From: Pontibacter ramchanderi | GTDB taxonomy: Bacteria; Bacteroidota; Bacteroidia; Cytophagales; Hymenobacteraceae | Reading direction: 5' to 3' | DNA: 64,000 nucleotides | Assembly: GCF_002846395.1 (NCBI RefSeq) | Contig: NZ_PJMU01000001.1 | Location: 1,054,001-1,118,000 of the forward strand | Part shown: one piece after another, positions 42,474 through 51,071 of the stretch | Layout of the letters: each line of letters begins with the position of its first letter | Position numbering within the stretch: position 1 is the stretch's first letter | Program-made: the position numbers and the translations under genes | The notes under the pieces: model-generated | Databases searched by the model: none | What the model was told of the DNA's origin: nothing | The model's input: the letters and a program-made list of their open reading frames with translations, nothing else

Positions 42474-43928
42474 TTATTTGTGAGCAGAGGACTCACGGTG
42501 GGGTTTGATGAGCTTTTCCAGGGTATAGCGCAGGATTTCGTCGTCTTCGTCGAGCAGGTGGTCGCGTACAAGGTGGTCCGGTATAAGTCCTGCTAGTTTC
42601 TCGTCGCCGTTCGGGCGCACAATGTAGCCCTTGGGCACCTTGAGCTCTACGCTCGTGCGGGGCAACAAAAAACTGAACTGCGCGGCATAGAGGGTAGGCG
42701 TGTCGCCGGTCTCTTCTCCCACGATCTCCCCAAAACCATAGTCCTGGATCAGGGCGCCGCTCACAGCCGCCATGGAGTAAGACTGCCGGTTGACGAGCAC
42801 GTATACCTTGCCCTTGAAGCGCCGCTCATCCGGCACGGGCGGCTGCAGGGTCTGGGCATAAGCGAAGGTTTCACCATCGGGGTGCTCCAGAATCTGGCGG
42901 GTATAGTCGTCGGGTATCGCGTTGGGGTATTGCTTGCGTGTCTGAGCCTTGAGCACCTCACTGGTCCTGACGGTGAAATCCGAAAACCAGCGGAAAGGCC
43001 TGTCGGCAAAATAGGCGATGAGGTAGTCGCTGAAGGTGTTGTGCCCGCCGGCATTATTGCGCAGGTCCAGAATCAGGTAGCGGGCCTGGCGGATGTTGAA
43101 GTCGGCGAAGGCACTGTCCACGAAAGTTTTGAATCTCGCCTCTCCGTCTGGCTCCGCTGAGCTGAAAGGACCGGGATGCAGGTAAGCTACGTCATCGCTA
43201 TACCTGAACGTGCGCTCGTTGTTGAGGATCTCCCCGCCCCGACTGGCCTCGTAGCCCATCACCGTGATCGGCTGCAGCGTATAGGTTCCGTGCTTCCCAT
43301 TGGCATGCCTTACTTTCACCTGAAAGGACTCCTGCTGCCCGAAAACGGCCCAATAGTAACGGGGAAAAGACCAGAATTCGAGCTTAGCATCTTTAAAATA
43401 CGGGCGTTCTGCCGACAGGTAAGGGTAGATGCCGGCCAATACTTTGCGGATGGGTTTGCCATTGATTTGCAGCAATTGGTCGCCTGCCCGGATGCCGGAA
43501 TCGGGAACATAGCTTTTTCGTACGAAGGTCCTCCCCTCTTCAAAAGCCAGCTCGAGCGGAAAGACCGTTCCGTCCTGGGTGGCATAGGCGATATAGGAGG
43601 CGGCCGGAAAATCGACCTCGCAGTGCCCCACGTTCCCGATCGCCAGGAGCCGTTGCATCAGCAGGGTTGTTTCGAGCATGCTCAGCGAATCCTTCCGGAT
43701 CGACTGCACCAGGTCGGTGTAGGCCGCATCGTAGTCGCGCTTGCTCACATAGGCGTAGAGGTTGTAGTGTGCTTTCTGGAGGGTCTCGTAGGCATAGGCC
43801 ATGTCGGCCTTTACATCGGCTGCGGCAAATTTGATGGGTTTGTGCTGCGCAGGAGCACTGAAGGACACCGTCACCAACAGACATAACAGCAGCAGCTGCA
43901 CGGGTATTCGGCACACATGTTTTTTCAT
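42474..43928 (-). CDS. S41 family serine peptidase (C-terminal processing-like)
   Basis: A 484-residue exported peptidase: signal peptide at MKKHVCRIPVQLLLLCLLV, with an upstream in-frame ATG at 43961 rejected because it would put 11 residues before the leader. A PDZ-like segment (DSGIRAGDQLLQINGKPI, around residue 165-182) precedes the S41 core: RYLILDLRNNAGGHNTFS, then KVYVLVNRQSYSMAAVSGAL with the nucleophile Ser, then GEETGDTPTLY. The catalytic Lys is expected near this last block. S41 members in Bacteroidota process or degrade periplasmic proteins. It overlaps the start region of the membrane gene 33 bases upstream, perhaps one unit. Confidence 0.9.
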   Translation of the reverse strand: MKKHVCRIPVQLLLLCLLVTVSFSAPAQHKPIKFAAADVKADMAYAYETLQKAHYNLYAYVSKRDYDAAYTDLVQSIRKDSLSMLETTLLMQRLLAIGNVGHCEVDFPAASYIAYATQDGTVFPLELAFEEGRTFVRKSYVPDSGIRAGDQLLQINGKPIRKVLAGIYPYLSAERPYFKDAKLEFWSFPRYYWAVFGQQESFQVKVRHANGKHGTYTLQPITVMGYEASRGGEILNNERTFRYSDDVAYLHPGPFSSAEPDGEARFKTFVDSAFADFNIRQARYLILDLRNNAGGHNTFSDYLIAYFADRPFRWFSDFTVRTSEVLKAQTRKQYPNAIPDDYTRQILEHPDGETFAYAQTLQPPVPDERRFKGKVYVLVNRQSYSMAAVSGALIQDYGFGEIVGEETGDTPTLYAAQFSFLLPRTSVELKVPKGYIVRPNGDEKLAGLIPDHLVRDHLLDEDDEILRYTLEKLIKPHRESSAHK

Positions 43929-43960
43929 GCTTTGTTTTCCTTTGGTGTTCGGCCTCCACA

Positions 43961-44335
43961 TTAAGACAGCGCCAATCGGTACACTAAGATAAGCACACTG
44001 ACGAGAACGATGGTGCTGTAGATCACTTTATTATACCTGGCCAGCCAGTTAGGCAGAAAAATATCGAAGTTATCACGGGTCGAATCTGAGTAACGCCGGG
44101 CCACAACCGTAATCGGGCACATCTTGTTGAACACAAGCAGCACAAGCCCTTCCAGCACAATCAGGCCCAGGCAGATCCATACCCACTTGTCTATCCGCCC
44201 GACGATGACGGCGTAGAGCAGGTAAAAGATCACGACATTGAAAAATACCCACACCAGCGTATGCACCGTTTTGATGAACAGCAGCTTGCGCTTTCTCGTC
44301 TCCAACTCCTCTTGCCGAATGTGCTCCATTCTCAA
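43961..44335 (-). CDS. Membrane protein of unknown function, 124 residues
   Basis: Three predicted helices (about 20-45, 50-68, 100-120) and a conserved-looking block NKMCPITVVARRYSDSTRDNFDIFLPNWLARYNKVIY with a central Cys-Pro. I do not know the family name; it resembles small DUF2784-like membrane proteins. It is upstream of the S41 peptidase on the same strand, 32 bases apart, suggesting a shared transcript. No function can be inferred. Confidence 0.7.
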   Translation of the reverse strand: MRMEHIRQEELETRKRKLLFIKTVHTLVWVFFNVVIFYLLYAVIVGRIDKWVWICLGLIVLEGLVLLVFNKMCPITVVARRYSDSTRDNFDIFLPNWLARYNKVIYSTIVLVSVLILVYRLALS

Positions 44336-44628
44336 GTCCCTCCTCTTCTTTTACGTATATCACACACCCTCAGCGGGATGTTGCACAGCTATTGCCATCC
44401 CTTCCTTTCGGATTTGCGTATAGTTTTCTAACTTTCATTCCAGGCGTCAACGTCTTCGCACATGAGCACTTCCTTACTGCAACTCTACCTGTAATCCGGC
44501 GCTTCGGTAGCGCCATAGCCGGGCAGCCATTGTGCGTCGGCTGTTCTCTTATGCCCTATACCTTCGCTCCCATTCCACATCAGGTATAGGCAGCTTTACA
44601 TTTCTTTTTACCGAGATAATTTAACAAC

Positions 44629-44826
44629 ATGAAGGAAGTACAAAACCCGACACATACAGTGGAGGAACTGGTTGCATTGGCTGGTCAGCATGGACTATGG
44701 CCCCGCATGCTGGAGCACGTGCAGCAACAGCAAGGTGCCTATGGCGTGAACATCGGCCTGTTTGTGCTGGAGTCGGGCACGGATGATTACCTGCCAATGG
44801 CCAGAGAAGCGCTCGGTTTGAGCTGA
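44629..44826 (+). CDS. Hypothetical small protein, 65 residues
   Basis: An ORF MKEVQNPTHTVEELVALAGQ to MAREALGLS with a predicted helical, soluble composition. No known domain. The upstream spacer has TACATTTC near 44595, similar to TAnnTTTG. It is convergent with the DinB gene, 46 bases from its stop. The codon use resembles its neighbours, but evidence is limited to the open frame and a reasonable promoter region. Confidence 0.5.
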   Translation: MKEVQNPTHTVEELVALAGQHGLWPRMLEHVQQQQGAYGVNIGLFVLESGTDDYLPMAREALGLS

Positions 44827-44872
44827 GCAGACAAGGATAGTCTGCCACAGGAAACGGCCGCTCTACCTGACC

Positions 44873-45349
44873 CTAGAAGGAGGCGCCCAGCAAACGCCGG
44901 AGCACCACAACCTGCTCCAGGTGGTAGGCATTGTGCTCGGCCACCAGCATGGCTTCGCGCAGCAGTGTCTGCCCATCGCCGTGCGGAATGGGTGTGAACA
45001 GGTCCTGCTTTGGATCCTGCACCAACTGTACCATCTCTTCCAGGTCTCGCCTGATCTGTTGTAGGGTATGGTCCAGTGCTTTCTGATCAGCGGGCGCTTC
45101 CTCGGGGGGCCAGTAGTCGTCGGGCCATGCGGGTTCCTGGTAGTCGGGGTTGCGGCAAAAGTCCAGGATGTCATACTGCGTGAAGCGCAGGTGCTCGAGC
45201 AGTTGCCAAATGGTATAGGGCAGCTGCTCGAGCACCTGCCCGGCCTCGTCCGCCTGCAAACCTTGCAGCAGTTCCGAAGCCGGCCGGTAGGCCTGCCCCA
45301 TCCGCATCAGTTTTACCAGGTGTTCGCGCAATTCTTTGTCTGCTTTCAT
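44873..45349 (-). CDS. DinB family protein
   Basis: A 158-residue four-helix-bundle protein of the DinB/YfiT type. The metal-binding set is partly visible: HLRFTQYDILDF near residue 50 and MLVAEHNAYHLEQVVVLRRLLG near residue 132, giving three histidines. Members act as metal-dependent transferases or stress proteins such as bacillithiol-dependent enzymes. The ATG at 45349 gives the usual family start; the ATG at 45406 would add 19 residues of unrelated sequence. It is monocistronic. Confidence 0.9.
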   Translation of the reverse strand: MKADKELREHLVKLMRMGQAYRPASELLQGLQADEAGQVLEQLPYTIWQLLEHLRFTQYDILDFCRNPDYQEPAWPDDYWPPEEAPADQKALDHTLQQIRRDLEEMVQLVQDPKQDLFTPIPHGDGQTLLREAMLVAEHNAYHLEQVVVLRRLLGASF

Positions 45350-45420
45350 ATCCTCGCTTTTATACCTGCATACTCCCTGCACTGCGAAAAGGTGAACCTC
45401 CATCATAAAAATTATAAAGT

Positions 45421-45454
45421 AAAGCAGCCGCTGCCCTTGGGCAGCGGCTGCTTT
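45421..45454. terminator. Terminator after the disordered R/D/S/Y-rich gene
   Basis: AAAGCAGCCGCTGCCC (45421-45436) pairs perfectly with GGGCAGCGGCTGCTTT (45439-45454), a 16-bp stem with a 2-base loop, followed on the minus strand by TACTTTATAATTTTT. It lies 26 bases past the stop of the gene at 45480. Confidence 0.93.
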
Positions 45455-45479
45455 ACCTGCTTTCTATGAGTTGCTCACA

Positions 45480-46187
45480 TTAGTAGCGGTCGTCGCGGTT
45501 GCGGTTGTAGCCGCCGCGCTGTGACCCATAGCCGCCGTAGTTGCCCGACGAGATGCCGTAGCTGCGGTCGCGGTCAAAGTCGGTGCCGTAGTCATCCTCA
45601 AAGCTGCTGGTAATGCCCGCATTCGGGATACCTCTGCTGGAGTGGATGTCCTCGGTTGGGCGCATGCGGCCATAGTCTGAAATGCCGTAGCCTTCGCGCA
45701 TGCGGTCCTGGTTCATGCGGTTGCTGCGCCCCTGGTCCATCCGGCTGCTGCGGTCCTGGCTGCTGAAGCGGTCGCGGCTGCGCATGTCGCGGTCGTAGTC
45801 ATCTGAGCGCTGGCTATACCTGTCGGAGGTGCTGTAGCGGTCGGAGTCAGACCAGTTGGAGCGGCGGCTGTCGCCCCAGTTGCTGCTGCTGTCGCGGTCG
45901 CTCTGGCGCATGTTGTAGCTGTTGTCGCCATAGCCGCTTCCTCTTCTTGCGCGCATGCGCTCGTAGTCGTCGTCCCGGTTGCCCTCGTGGTAGCTGTGGC
46001 GTATGTTGCTGCGGTCGTAGCGGTCGTGCTTTGCTTCGGGGTGATGGCTGCGGTACCCCTGCTCAAACTCGTTGGTTAGGTTGCGGGCACTGTGGTAGTG
46101 CTCATCGTTACGGCTGTAGCCGGCGCCTCCGCTGTAGTCGCGGTCGTAGTTATCATGATCGTAGCGATCTCTGTCTCGTCTGTTCAT
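45480..46187 (-). CDS. Low-complexity, intrinsically disordered R/D/S/Y/G-rich protein
   Basis: A 235-residue protein composed mainly of Arg, Asp, Ser, Tyr, Gly, Asn and Met with almost no hydrophobic core. Repeated DRDRYDHDNYDRD-like and SDRDSSSNWGDS-like tracts fill most of the chain. The block HYHSARNLTNEFEQGYRSHHPEAKHD (about 30-55) and EGYGISDYGRMRP (about 168-180) look like small conserved modules. No signal or membrane segment. Such arginine/tyrosine-rich chains can phase-separate or bind nucleic acid; the actual role is unknown. It lies 74 bases downstream of a small lipoprotein gene on the same strand. Confidence 0.75.
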   Translation of the reverse strand: MNRRDRDRYDHDNYDRDYSGGAGYSRNDEHYHSARNLTNEFEQGYRSHHPEAKHDRYDRSNIRHSYHEGNRDDDYERMRARRGSGYGDNSYNMRQSDRDSSSNWGDSRRSNWSDSDRYSTSDRYSQRSDDYDRDMRSRDRFSSQDRSSRMDQGRSNRMNQDRMREGYGISDYGRMRPTEDIHSSRGIPNAGITSSFEDDYGTDFDRDRSYGISSGNYGGYGSQRGGYNRNRDDRY

Positions 46188-46261
46188 AGTTTCTAATCAG
46201 GTTTAAAATGATACTTCCTTTTTAAACGAGCGCAACGGCTAACGGTTTTGCCGGCAAGGGC

Positions 46262-46753
46262 TCAGGTCTCTTTGATGCGTGAGGCCAGCACCCGGAACAG
46301 AATGTAGAGGAAGGCGAAAACAGCCATGGCGATCAGGGTCCAGAATTTCTGCTCGTTCTTGTCCTGCCAGTAGTCACGCTCGCCGGTTACCGAGTCGAGT
46401 CGCTTGCGGATGGCCTGGTTGGCCAGCTGTTCGACCTGCAACTCGCGGCTGAGCGAGTCCAGGGCGAGTGTGTCGCGCAGGTATACCGTGCGAATCTGCA
46501 CGCTGGGCTGGGCAGGCGCGTAAGGTAGAGGCCGACTTGCCGGATGACGGGTGGAATAGATATCTTTTTCGACGCTGGTTTCAGGCTGCAGTGCCGACCT
46601 GGCGGGCGGGAGCGCAGGACTGGCATAAACGGCGGGAGCGTACAGTTTCGGCAGTTTGCTGCCGGCGCCAGGTATAGCCTCCTCATCAGTGCCTGCCCGA
46701 CGCTGGGTGGCGCAGGCGCTGAGTAGCAGCAACAAAACGAGGGTCCATCTCAT
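46262..46753 (-). CDS. Hypothetical lipoprotein with C-terminal membrane helix
   Basis: A 163-residue protein: lipobox LLLLLSAC (Cys14), a Pro/Ala-rich central part (residues 15-85), a short coiled coil (LSRELQVEQLANQAIRKRLDSV) and a hydrophobic C-terminal helix (FWTLIAMAVFAFLYILFRVL). I recognise no family. The lipid anchor with a C-terminal helix suggests a protein bridging the envelope. It is on the same strand as the disordered protein gene and upstream of it; joint expression is possible. Confidence 0.65.
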   Translation of the reverse strand: MRWTLVLLLLLSACATQRRAGTDEEAIPGAGSKLPKLYAPAVYASPALPPARSALQPETSVEKDIYSTRHPASRPLPYAPAQPSVQIRTVYLRDTLALDSLSRELQVEQLANQAIRKRLDSVTGERDYWQDKNEQKFWTLIAMAVFAFLYILFRVLASRIKET

Positions 46754-46941
46754 GCAAAAGGGGGCGTCTGGTTAGATAAGCTATACCTGTCGCCTATACG
46801 CAGGCGGCCGCCCGGTGGGTGCGAAAAGCGGTGGCGTCTGTTGTTATTTTTCAAAAGGCGCACATTAATCAAAATAAGACATCTTTTTGATTTTTCTTTA
46901 TTTATAAAGAACTTTAAAAAAATCCGCCCCAACCCTCTCCC

Positions 46942-49503
46942 ATGTCGACATCCCCATCTCTTTCTGCCGAAGTACTACGTGCATTCGAGGCTATACCTGA
47001 CCTATACCTGATCCTGTCCACTGACTTCCATATTCTGGGCGCCAGCAGGGCTTATCTCCAGATGACCCAGTTGAAGCAGGACGAGATCAAAGGACGCTAC
47101 TTGTTTGATGTGTTCCCCGACAACCCGGAGTTTGAGGCCGCGGATGGTTCCCATAACCTGCGCAATTCGCTGGAGTACGTTGTCCGGAATAAACAGCCCC
47201 ACCAGATGGCGTTGCAGCGTTACGACATGCAGCTGCCCCCACTTACTGGCAAGTTCCTGGAAAAATACTGGCTGCCTTCCAACACGCCGGTACTCGACGA
47301 ACAAGGCAACATCAGCTACATCCTGCATAAAGTAATGGATGTGACAGAGCAGGTACTGGCCCAGGAGCAGTTACAGCAAAGTGCGCAGGAGGTGAAGGAC
47401 CTCCTGGTCGAGCAAAATATCACGAAAGCAGACCTGATCGCTGCGCGGGCCGAGGCAGAGCTGGAGCGCCGCAAGCTGCACAACACCTTCATGCAGGCAC
47501 CTGCCATGATCTGCATACTCGAAGGCCCGGAGCATATCTTCCGGTTTGCCAACCCCACTTACCAGCAGCTGGTTGGCAACCGGCCTATACTGGACAAGCC
47601 TATTCTGGAGGCCATGCCGGAGCTGGAGGGGCAGGCTGTGATCGGATTGCTGAATAAGGTTTACCACACCGGCGAAAGCGCCTTCGCACACGAAATGCTG
47701 GTACGCCTGGACCATACAAACTCGGGCAAACTGGGCAATAACTACTATAATTTCACCTACCAGGCTATCCGTAACATCCAGGGCCGGATCGAAGGCATCA
47801 TGGTGTTCGCCTTTGAAGTAACCGCCCAAGTAGAGGCCCGCCGCGAGATGGAGGCGACCAACGTGGAGTTGTACCATGCACAGGAGGCGCTTTTGCACCT
47901 GAACGAGGAACTGGAAAGGCGCATTGCCGCCCGCACCGAGGAATTGCAATTGTCCAAAGCCGCCATTGAAGCGCAGCGCAACCAGTTGCAAACCATCTTC
48001 ATGAATTCACCCACTCCGTTTCTGGTGGTGGATGGACCCGAGTTCACGTTTCAAATGATCAACCCGGCCTTCAAGAAGGTATTCCCGGGCAAGAACATGC
48101 TCGGCAAAACCCTGCTCGAAGTGTTCCCGGAGCTACAGTCCACCCCCATTCCGGCTATTCTGCAGGCCGTATACCGCACGGGCGAAAACTTCGAAGCCGT
48201 GGAATTCCCTCTCATGCTTTCGCGCTCCGAGGGGGCCGAGCCAGAGCAGATCTACTTATCTTTTACTTACCAGGCCCGGCGCGATGATCAGGGCGTGATA
48301 GACGGTGTGCTGGTGTTTGCCCACGATGTAACGGAGCAGGTGAAGGCCCGGCAAGCGGTGGAGCAAAGCGCCGAACGGCTGCGCCTGATCACGGATGCAC
48401 TGCCTGTACTGATCGGCTACCTGGACAAAGAGGAGAAATACCGTTTCACGAACAAGGCCTACGAAGCGTGGTTCCCGGGAAAGGCAAGCGACTTGCTGGG
48501 GAGAGCTGTGCGGGATATCGTGGGAGAAAAGGCCTACAGTGGTGTGAAGCAGTACATCGACCGGGCTCTGGCCGGCGAGCGCCTCGACTTTGAGAGCCGC
48601 ATGCCCTACCGCGAGGACTTCGTGAAATACATCCAAACCAGCTACGTGCCCGACATCCGGGATGGCGAGGTGGCCGGGTTCTATACCTTGGTGCAAGACG
48701 TCACGGAACAAACCATCGCCCGCCTGAAGCTGGAAGAGAGCGGACACGAAGCCCGTGCCCTCAGTACCAAACTGGCCGAGACCAACCAGCAGCTCTCCGG
48801 AACGAACGCGCAGCTGACCCGCACCAACATCGACCTGGACAACTTCATCTATGCCGCCTCACACGACCTCAAGGCTCCGATCTACAACATCGAGCGACTG
48901 CTGGTTATCCTGATCGAATCCATCCCGAACGACGCTCAGGCCTCCCATGATCTCAAGCAGGTCATCGAGATGATCCACAGTTCCATCAGCCGGTTCAAGC
49001 GCACTATCGATCACCTGACGGATGTGACCAAACTGCAGAAGGAAAACAACCAGGAGGCCTCAGAGGTGAATCTTTCCGAACTGATCCATGACATCAGGCT
49101 TGACCTGAGCGACCAGATCGAGCGTATGGATGCCCACATTGAAGTGGATGTCGAAAAATGTGAATCGATCCGCTTCTCTGAAAAGAACATGCGCTCAGTG
49201 CTTTACAACCTGCTCTCAAACGCCCTTAAATACAGAGATCCGGAACGCAGGCCAGCCATCCGGATCAGTTGTGAGCCATCCGGTAACTATACCTTGCTGA
49301 AAGTGCAGGACAATGGGCTGGGCATGAAACCAAGTGGGGTGGCTAAAATATTCTCGATGTTCACCCGATTGCACGATCATGTGGAGGGCTCTGGCATTGG
49401 CCTGTACATGGTCAAAAAGATTGTGGAGAATGCTGAGGGGCGCATTGAAGTGGACAGTGAGATTGGTCAGGGCACAACCTTTAGCGTGTACTTCAAACGA
49501 TAG
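46942..49503 (+). CDS. PAS-domain sensor histidine kinase (four PAS domains)
   Basis: An 853-residue soluble kinase, the largest of four related ones here. PAS domains lie at about 10-145, 170-310, 350-480 and 490-605; the first begins LYLILSTDFHILGASRAYLQ, like the first PAS of the kinase at 9.5 kb. His641 is in YAASHDLKAPIYNIERLL; the ATPase has NLLSNALKYR, DNGLGMKPS and GSGIGLYMVKKIVENAEG. There is no receiver domain or neighbouring regulator. Its first codons contain two TATACCTG motifs (46992 and 47003) in different reading frames. A 24-bp perfect terminator stem follows the stop by 13 bases. Confidence 0.93.
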   Translation: MSTSPSLSAEVLRAFEAIPDLYLILSTDFHILGASRAYLQMTQLKQDEIKGRYLFDVFPDNPEFEAADGSHNLRNSLEYVVRNKQPHQMALQRYDMQLPPLTGKFLEKYWLPSNTPVLDEQGNISYILHKVMDVTEQVLAQEQLQQSAQEVKDLLVEQNITKADLIAARAEAELERRKLHNTFMQAPAMICILEGPEHIFRFANPTYQQLVGNRPILDKPILEAMPELEGQAVIGLLNKVYHTGESAFAHEMLVRLDHTNSGKLGNNYYNFTYQAIRNIQGRIEGIMVFAFEVTAQVEARREMEATNVELYHAQEALLHLNEELERRIAARTEELQLSKAAIEAQRNQLQTIFMNSPTPFLVVDGPEFTFQMINPAFKKVFPGKNMLGKTLLEVFPELQSTPIPAILQAVYRTGENFEAVEFPLMLSRSEGAEPEQIYLSFTYQARRDDQGVIDGVLVFAHDVTEQVKARQAVEQSAERLRLITDALPVLIGYLDKEEKYRFTNKAYEAWFPGKASDLLGRAVRDIVGEKAYSGVKQYIDRALAGERLDFESRMPYREDFVKYIQTSYVPDIRDGEVAGFYTLVQDVTEQTIARLKLEESGHEARALSTKLAETNQQLSGTNAQLTRTNIDLDNFIYAASHDLKAPIYNIERLLVILIESIPNDAQASHDLKQVIEMIHSSISRFKRTIDHLTDVTKLQKENNQEASEVNLSELIHDIRLDLSDQIERMDAHIEVDVEKCESIRFSEKNMRSVLYNLLSNALKYRDPERRPAIRISCEPSGNYTLLKVQDNGLGMKPSGVAKIFSMFTRLHDHVEGSGIGLYMVKKIVENAEGRIEVDSEIGQGTTFSVYFKR
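46992..47010 (+). repeat. Two TATACCTG motifs in different frames in one gene
   Basis: TATACCTG at 46992-46999 is read as part of Ala-Ile-Pro-Asp, and 47003-47010 as Leu-Tyr-Leu, so the protein sequence differs while the DNA word is kept. This argues for selection on DNA rather than on protein. Confidence 0.9.
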
Positions 49504-49516
49504 TCTTTCAGGTTTG

Positions 49517-49582
49517 CAGGTATAGCAAACAGAAAGGCCGCAGCAAGTTGTCCCGCTACGGCCTTTCTGTTTGCTATACCTG
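49517..49582. terminator. Bidirectional terminator built from two CAGGTATA motifs
   Basis: CAGGTATAGCAAACAGAAAG plus GCCG at 49517-49540 is exactly complementary to 49559-49582, a perfect 24-bp stem around an 18-base loop. Both ends carry the window-wide CAGGTATA/TATACCTG word in inverted orientation, between convergent genes, resembling the way DNA uptake signals of Neisseria form terminators. Confidence 0.93.
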
Positions 49583-49584
49583 GC

Positions 49585-51036
49585 TTACTCCTGCCAGCCG
49601 CCGCCCAGGGCGCGGTAGAGCCCCACCGTGGACTGTAGAATATTTTTGCGGGTGTTGGTCAGGTGCAGCTCTGCCTCGAGCACGCTGCGCTGGGCCGTGA
49701 TGATCTCGAGGTAGCTGGCGTAACCAGCGGCGTAGAGGTCATTGGCTGTTCCTACAGCTTCCTGCAGCACCTCCACTTCCTCCTGTTTCAGCTCAGCCGC
49801 CTGCCTGAAGTTCTCGATGCCGCGCAGATTGGTCATCACCTCCTGCACCCCCGTCAGCACAGCGCTTTGGTAAGCCGCGAAAGCCTGTAGTCTGCTCGCG
49901 TCGGCACGGCGGAAGTCCGCCCGGATGTTGCTGCGGTTGAGCAGCGGTGCCGACAAGCCGCCCAGCACGCCGTAGGCCAGCGAGGCAGGTTTGAAGAGCA
50001 GCGAGGCGTCAAAGGCGTTGTAGCCCACGTAAGGATTGAGCGTGAGGGCAGGCAGGAAAGCGGCACGGGCCGCGGCCACATCGGCCTTCGTGGCCTGCAG
50101 CTCCAGTTCCGCCTGCTGAATGTCTGGCCTGCGGCGCAGCAGGTCGCTTGGCACACCGGTCTGCACCTGCTCCGGCAGCTCCTGCTCTACCAGCGCCGCA
50201 CCCCGAGCGATCGGCTGCGGGTGGCGACCCAACAGACGGTTCAGCTGGTTCTCCGTCTCGGTGATTTCCTGCCTCTTCTCCGCTTTCAGGGCCTTTGTGT
50301 TCAGCAGCTGAGCGGCAAACTGCTTCACGGCCAACTCCGTCGCCCTGCCCCCTTCTTTCTGGATGCGCACCAGCTCCAGGGCTCTTTGCTGCAGCGCGAT
50401 GTTGCGATCCAGAATGGTCAGTTCATTGTCGAGTGAGAGCAACTGGTAGTAGAGGCTGGCGACATCGGCCACCAGCGAGGTTGTCACCAGCTGCTTCCCT
50501 TTTTCAGAGGCCAGCAAGCGCGTAATGGCCGCTTTTCTGGACTGTCGCAGCTTGCCCCAAAGGTCCAGCTCCCAGGAACTGCGCAGGCCCACGAAATACT
50601 CCGGCACGTGCGGCTGGTTTACCTTTTGGTCTTCCGAAATATTCGGCGACAGGTTGGTGTCGAAGTTACCCACGCCGGTCATGGTATACTTGCCGAAGCG
50701 GTCAACCCCGGCGGCTCCGACTGCCGATACCTGCGGCAGCAGGGCGCCCCGTGTCTGCAGCACCCCGGCTCTTGCGAGCTCGATCCGCTGCGCCGCTGCC
50801 AGCATGTCCGGGTTGTTGTGCAGCGCCGTGTCGATCAGGCTGACCAGGTGCTCGTCTTTAAAGAAATCACGCCAGCGCATGTCGCCTAAACTGGCGGAGT
50901 CGGCGGTGTGGCCGAAGGAGGCAGGCAAAGGCGCTGCAGTTGGTAGCGGCGTAGGCTCAATCGCCTTACAGGCACCCAGCAGTAACAGCAGTGCCAGGCA
51001 GGGTATGGTTTTTAAAAATCTTCTATGTAAATGCAT
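49585..51036 (-). CDS. RND efflux outer-membrane factor (NodT/TolC family lipoprotein)
   Basis: A 483-residue outer-membrane factor with lipobox LLLLGAC (Cys23) after the ATG at 51036 (the upstream ATG at 51063 would precede the leader by 9 residues). OEP repeats are recognisable: WRDFFKDEHLVSLIDTALHNNPDMLAAAQRIELARA and later VPSDLLRRRPDIQQAELELQATKADVAAARAAFLP, typical of the NodT lipoprotein group. It is the third gene of the RND operon, 35 bases after the pump gene. It exports drugs or other hydrophobic compounds with the AcrB-type pump. Confidence 0.93.
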   Translation of the reverse strand: MHLHRRFLKTIPCLALLLLLGACKAIEPTPLPTAAPLPASFGHTADSASLGDMRWRDFFKDEHLVSLIDTALHNNPDMLAAAQRIELARAGVLQTRGALLPQVSAVGAAGVDRFGKYTMTGVGNFDTNLSPNISEDQKVNQPHVPEYFVGLRSSWELDLWGKLRQSRKAAITRLLASEKGKQLVTTSLVADVASLYYQLLSLDNELTILDRNIALQQRALELVRIQKEGGRATELAVKQFAAQLLNTKALKAEKRQEITETENQLNRLLGRHPQPIARGAALVEQELPEQVQTGVPSDLLRRRPDIQQAELELQATKADVAAARAAFLPALTLNPYVGYNAFDASLLFKPASLAYGVLGGLSAPLLNRSNIRADFRRADASRLQAFAAYQSAVLTGVQEVMTNLRGIENFRQAAELKQEEVEVLQEAVGTANDLYAAGYASYLEIITAQRSVLEAELHLTNTRKNILQSTVGLYRALGGGWQE

Positions 51037-51071
51037 GGTTGCAGAATCAATTTGATAAAACATCCGAAGGC

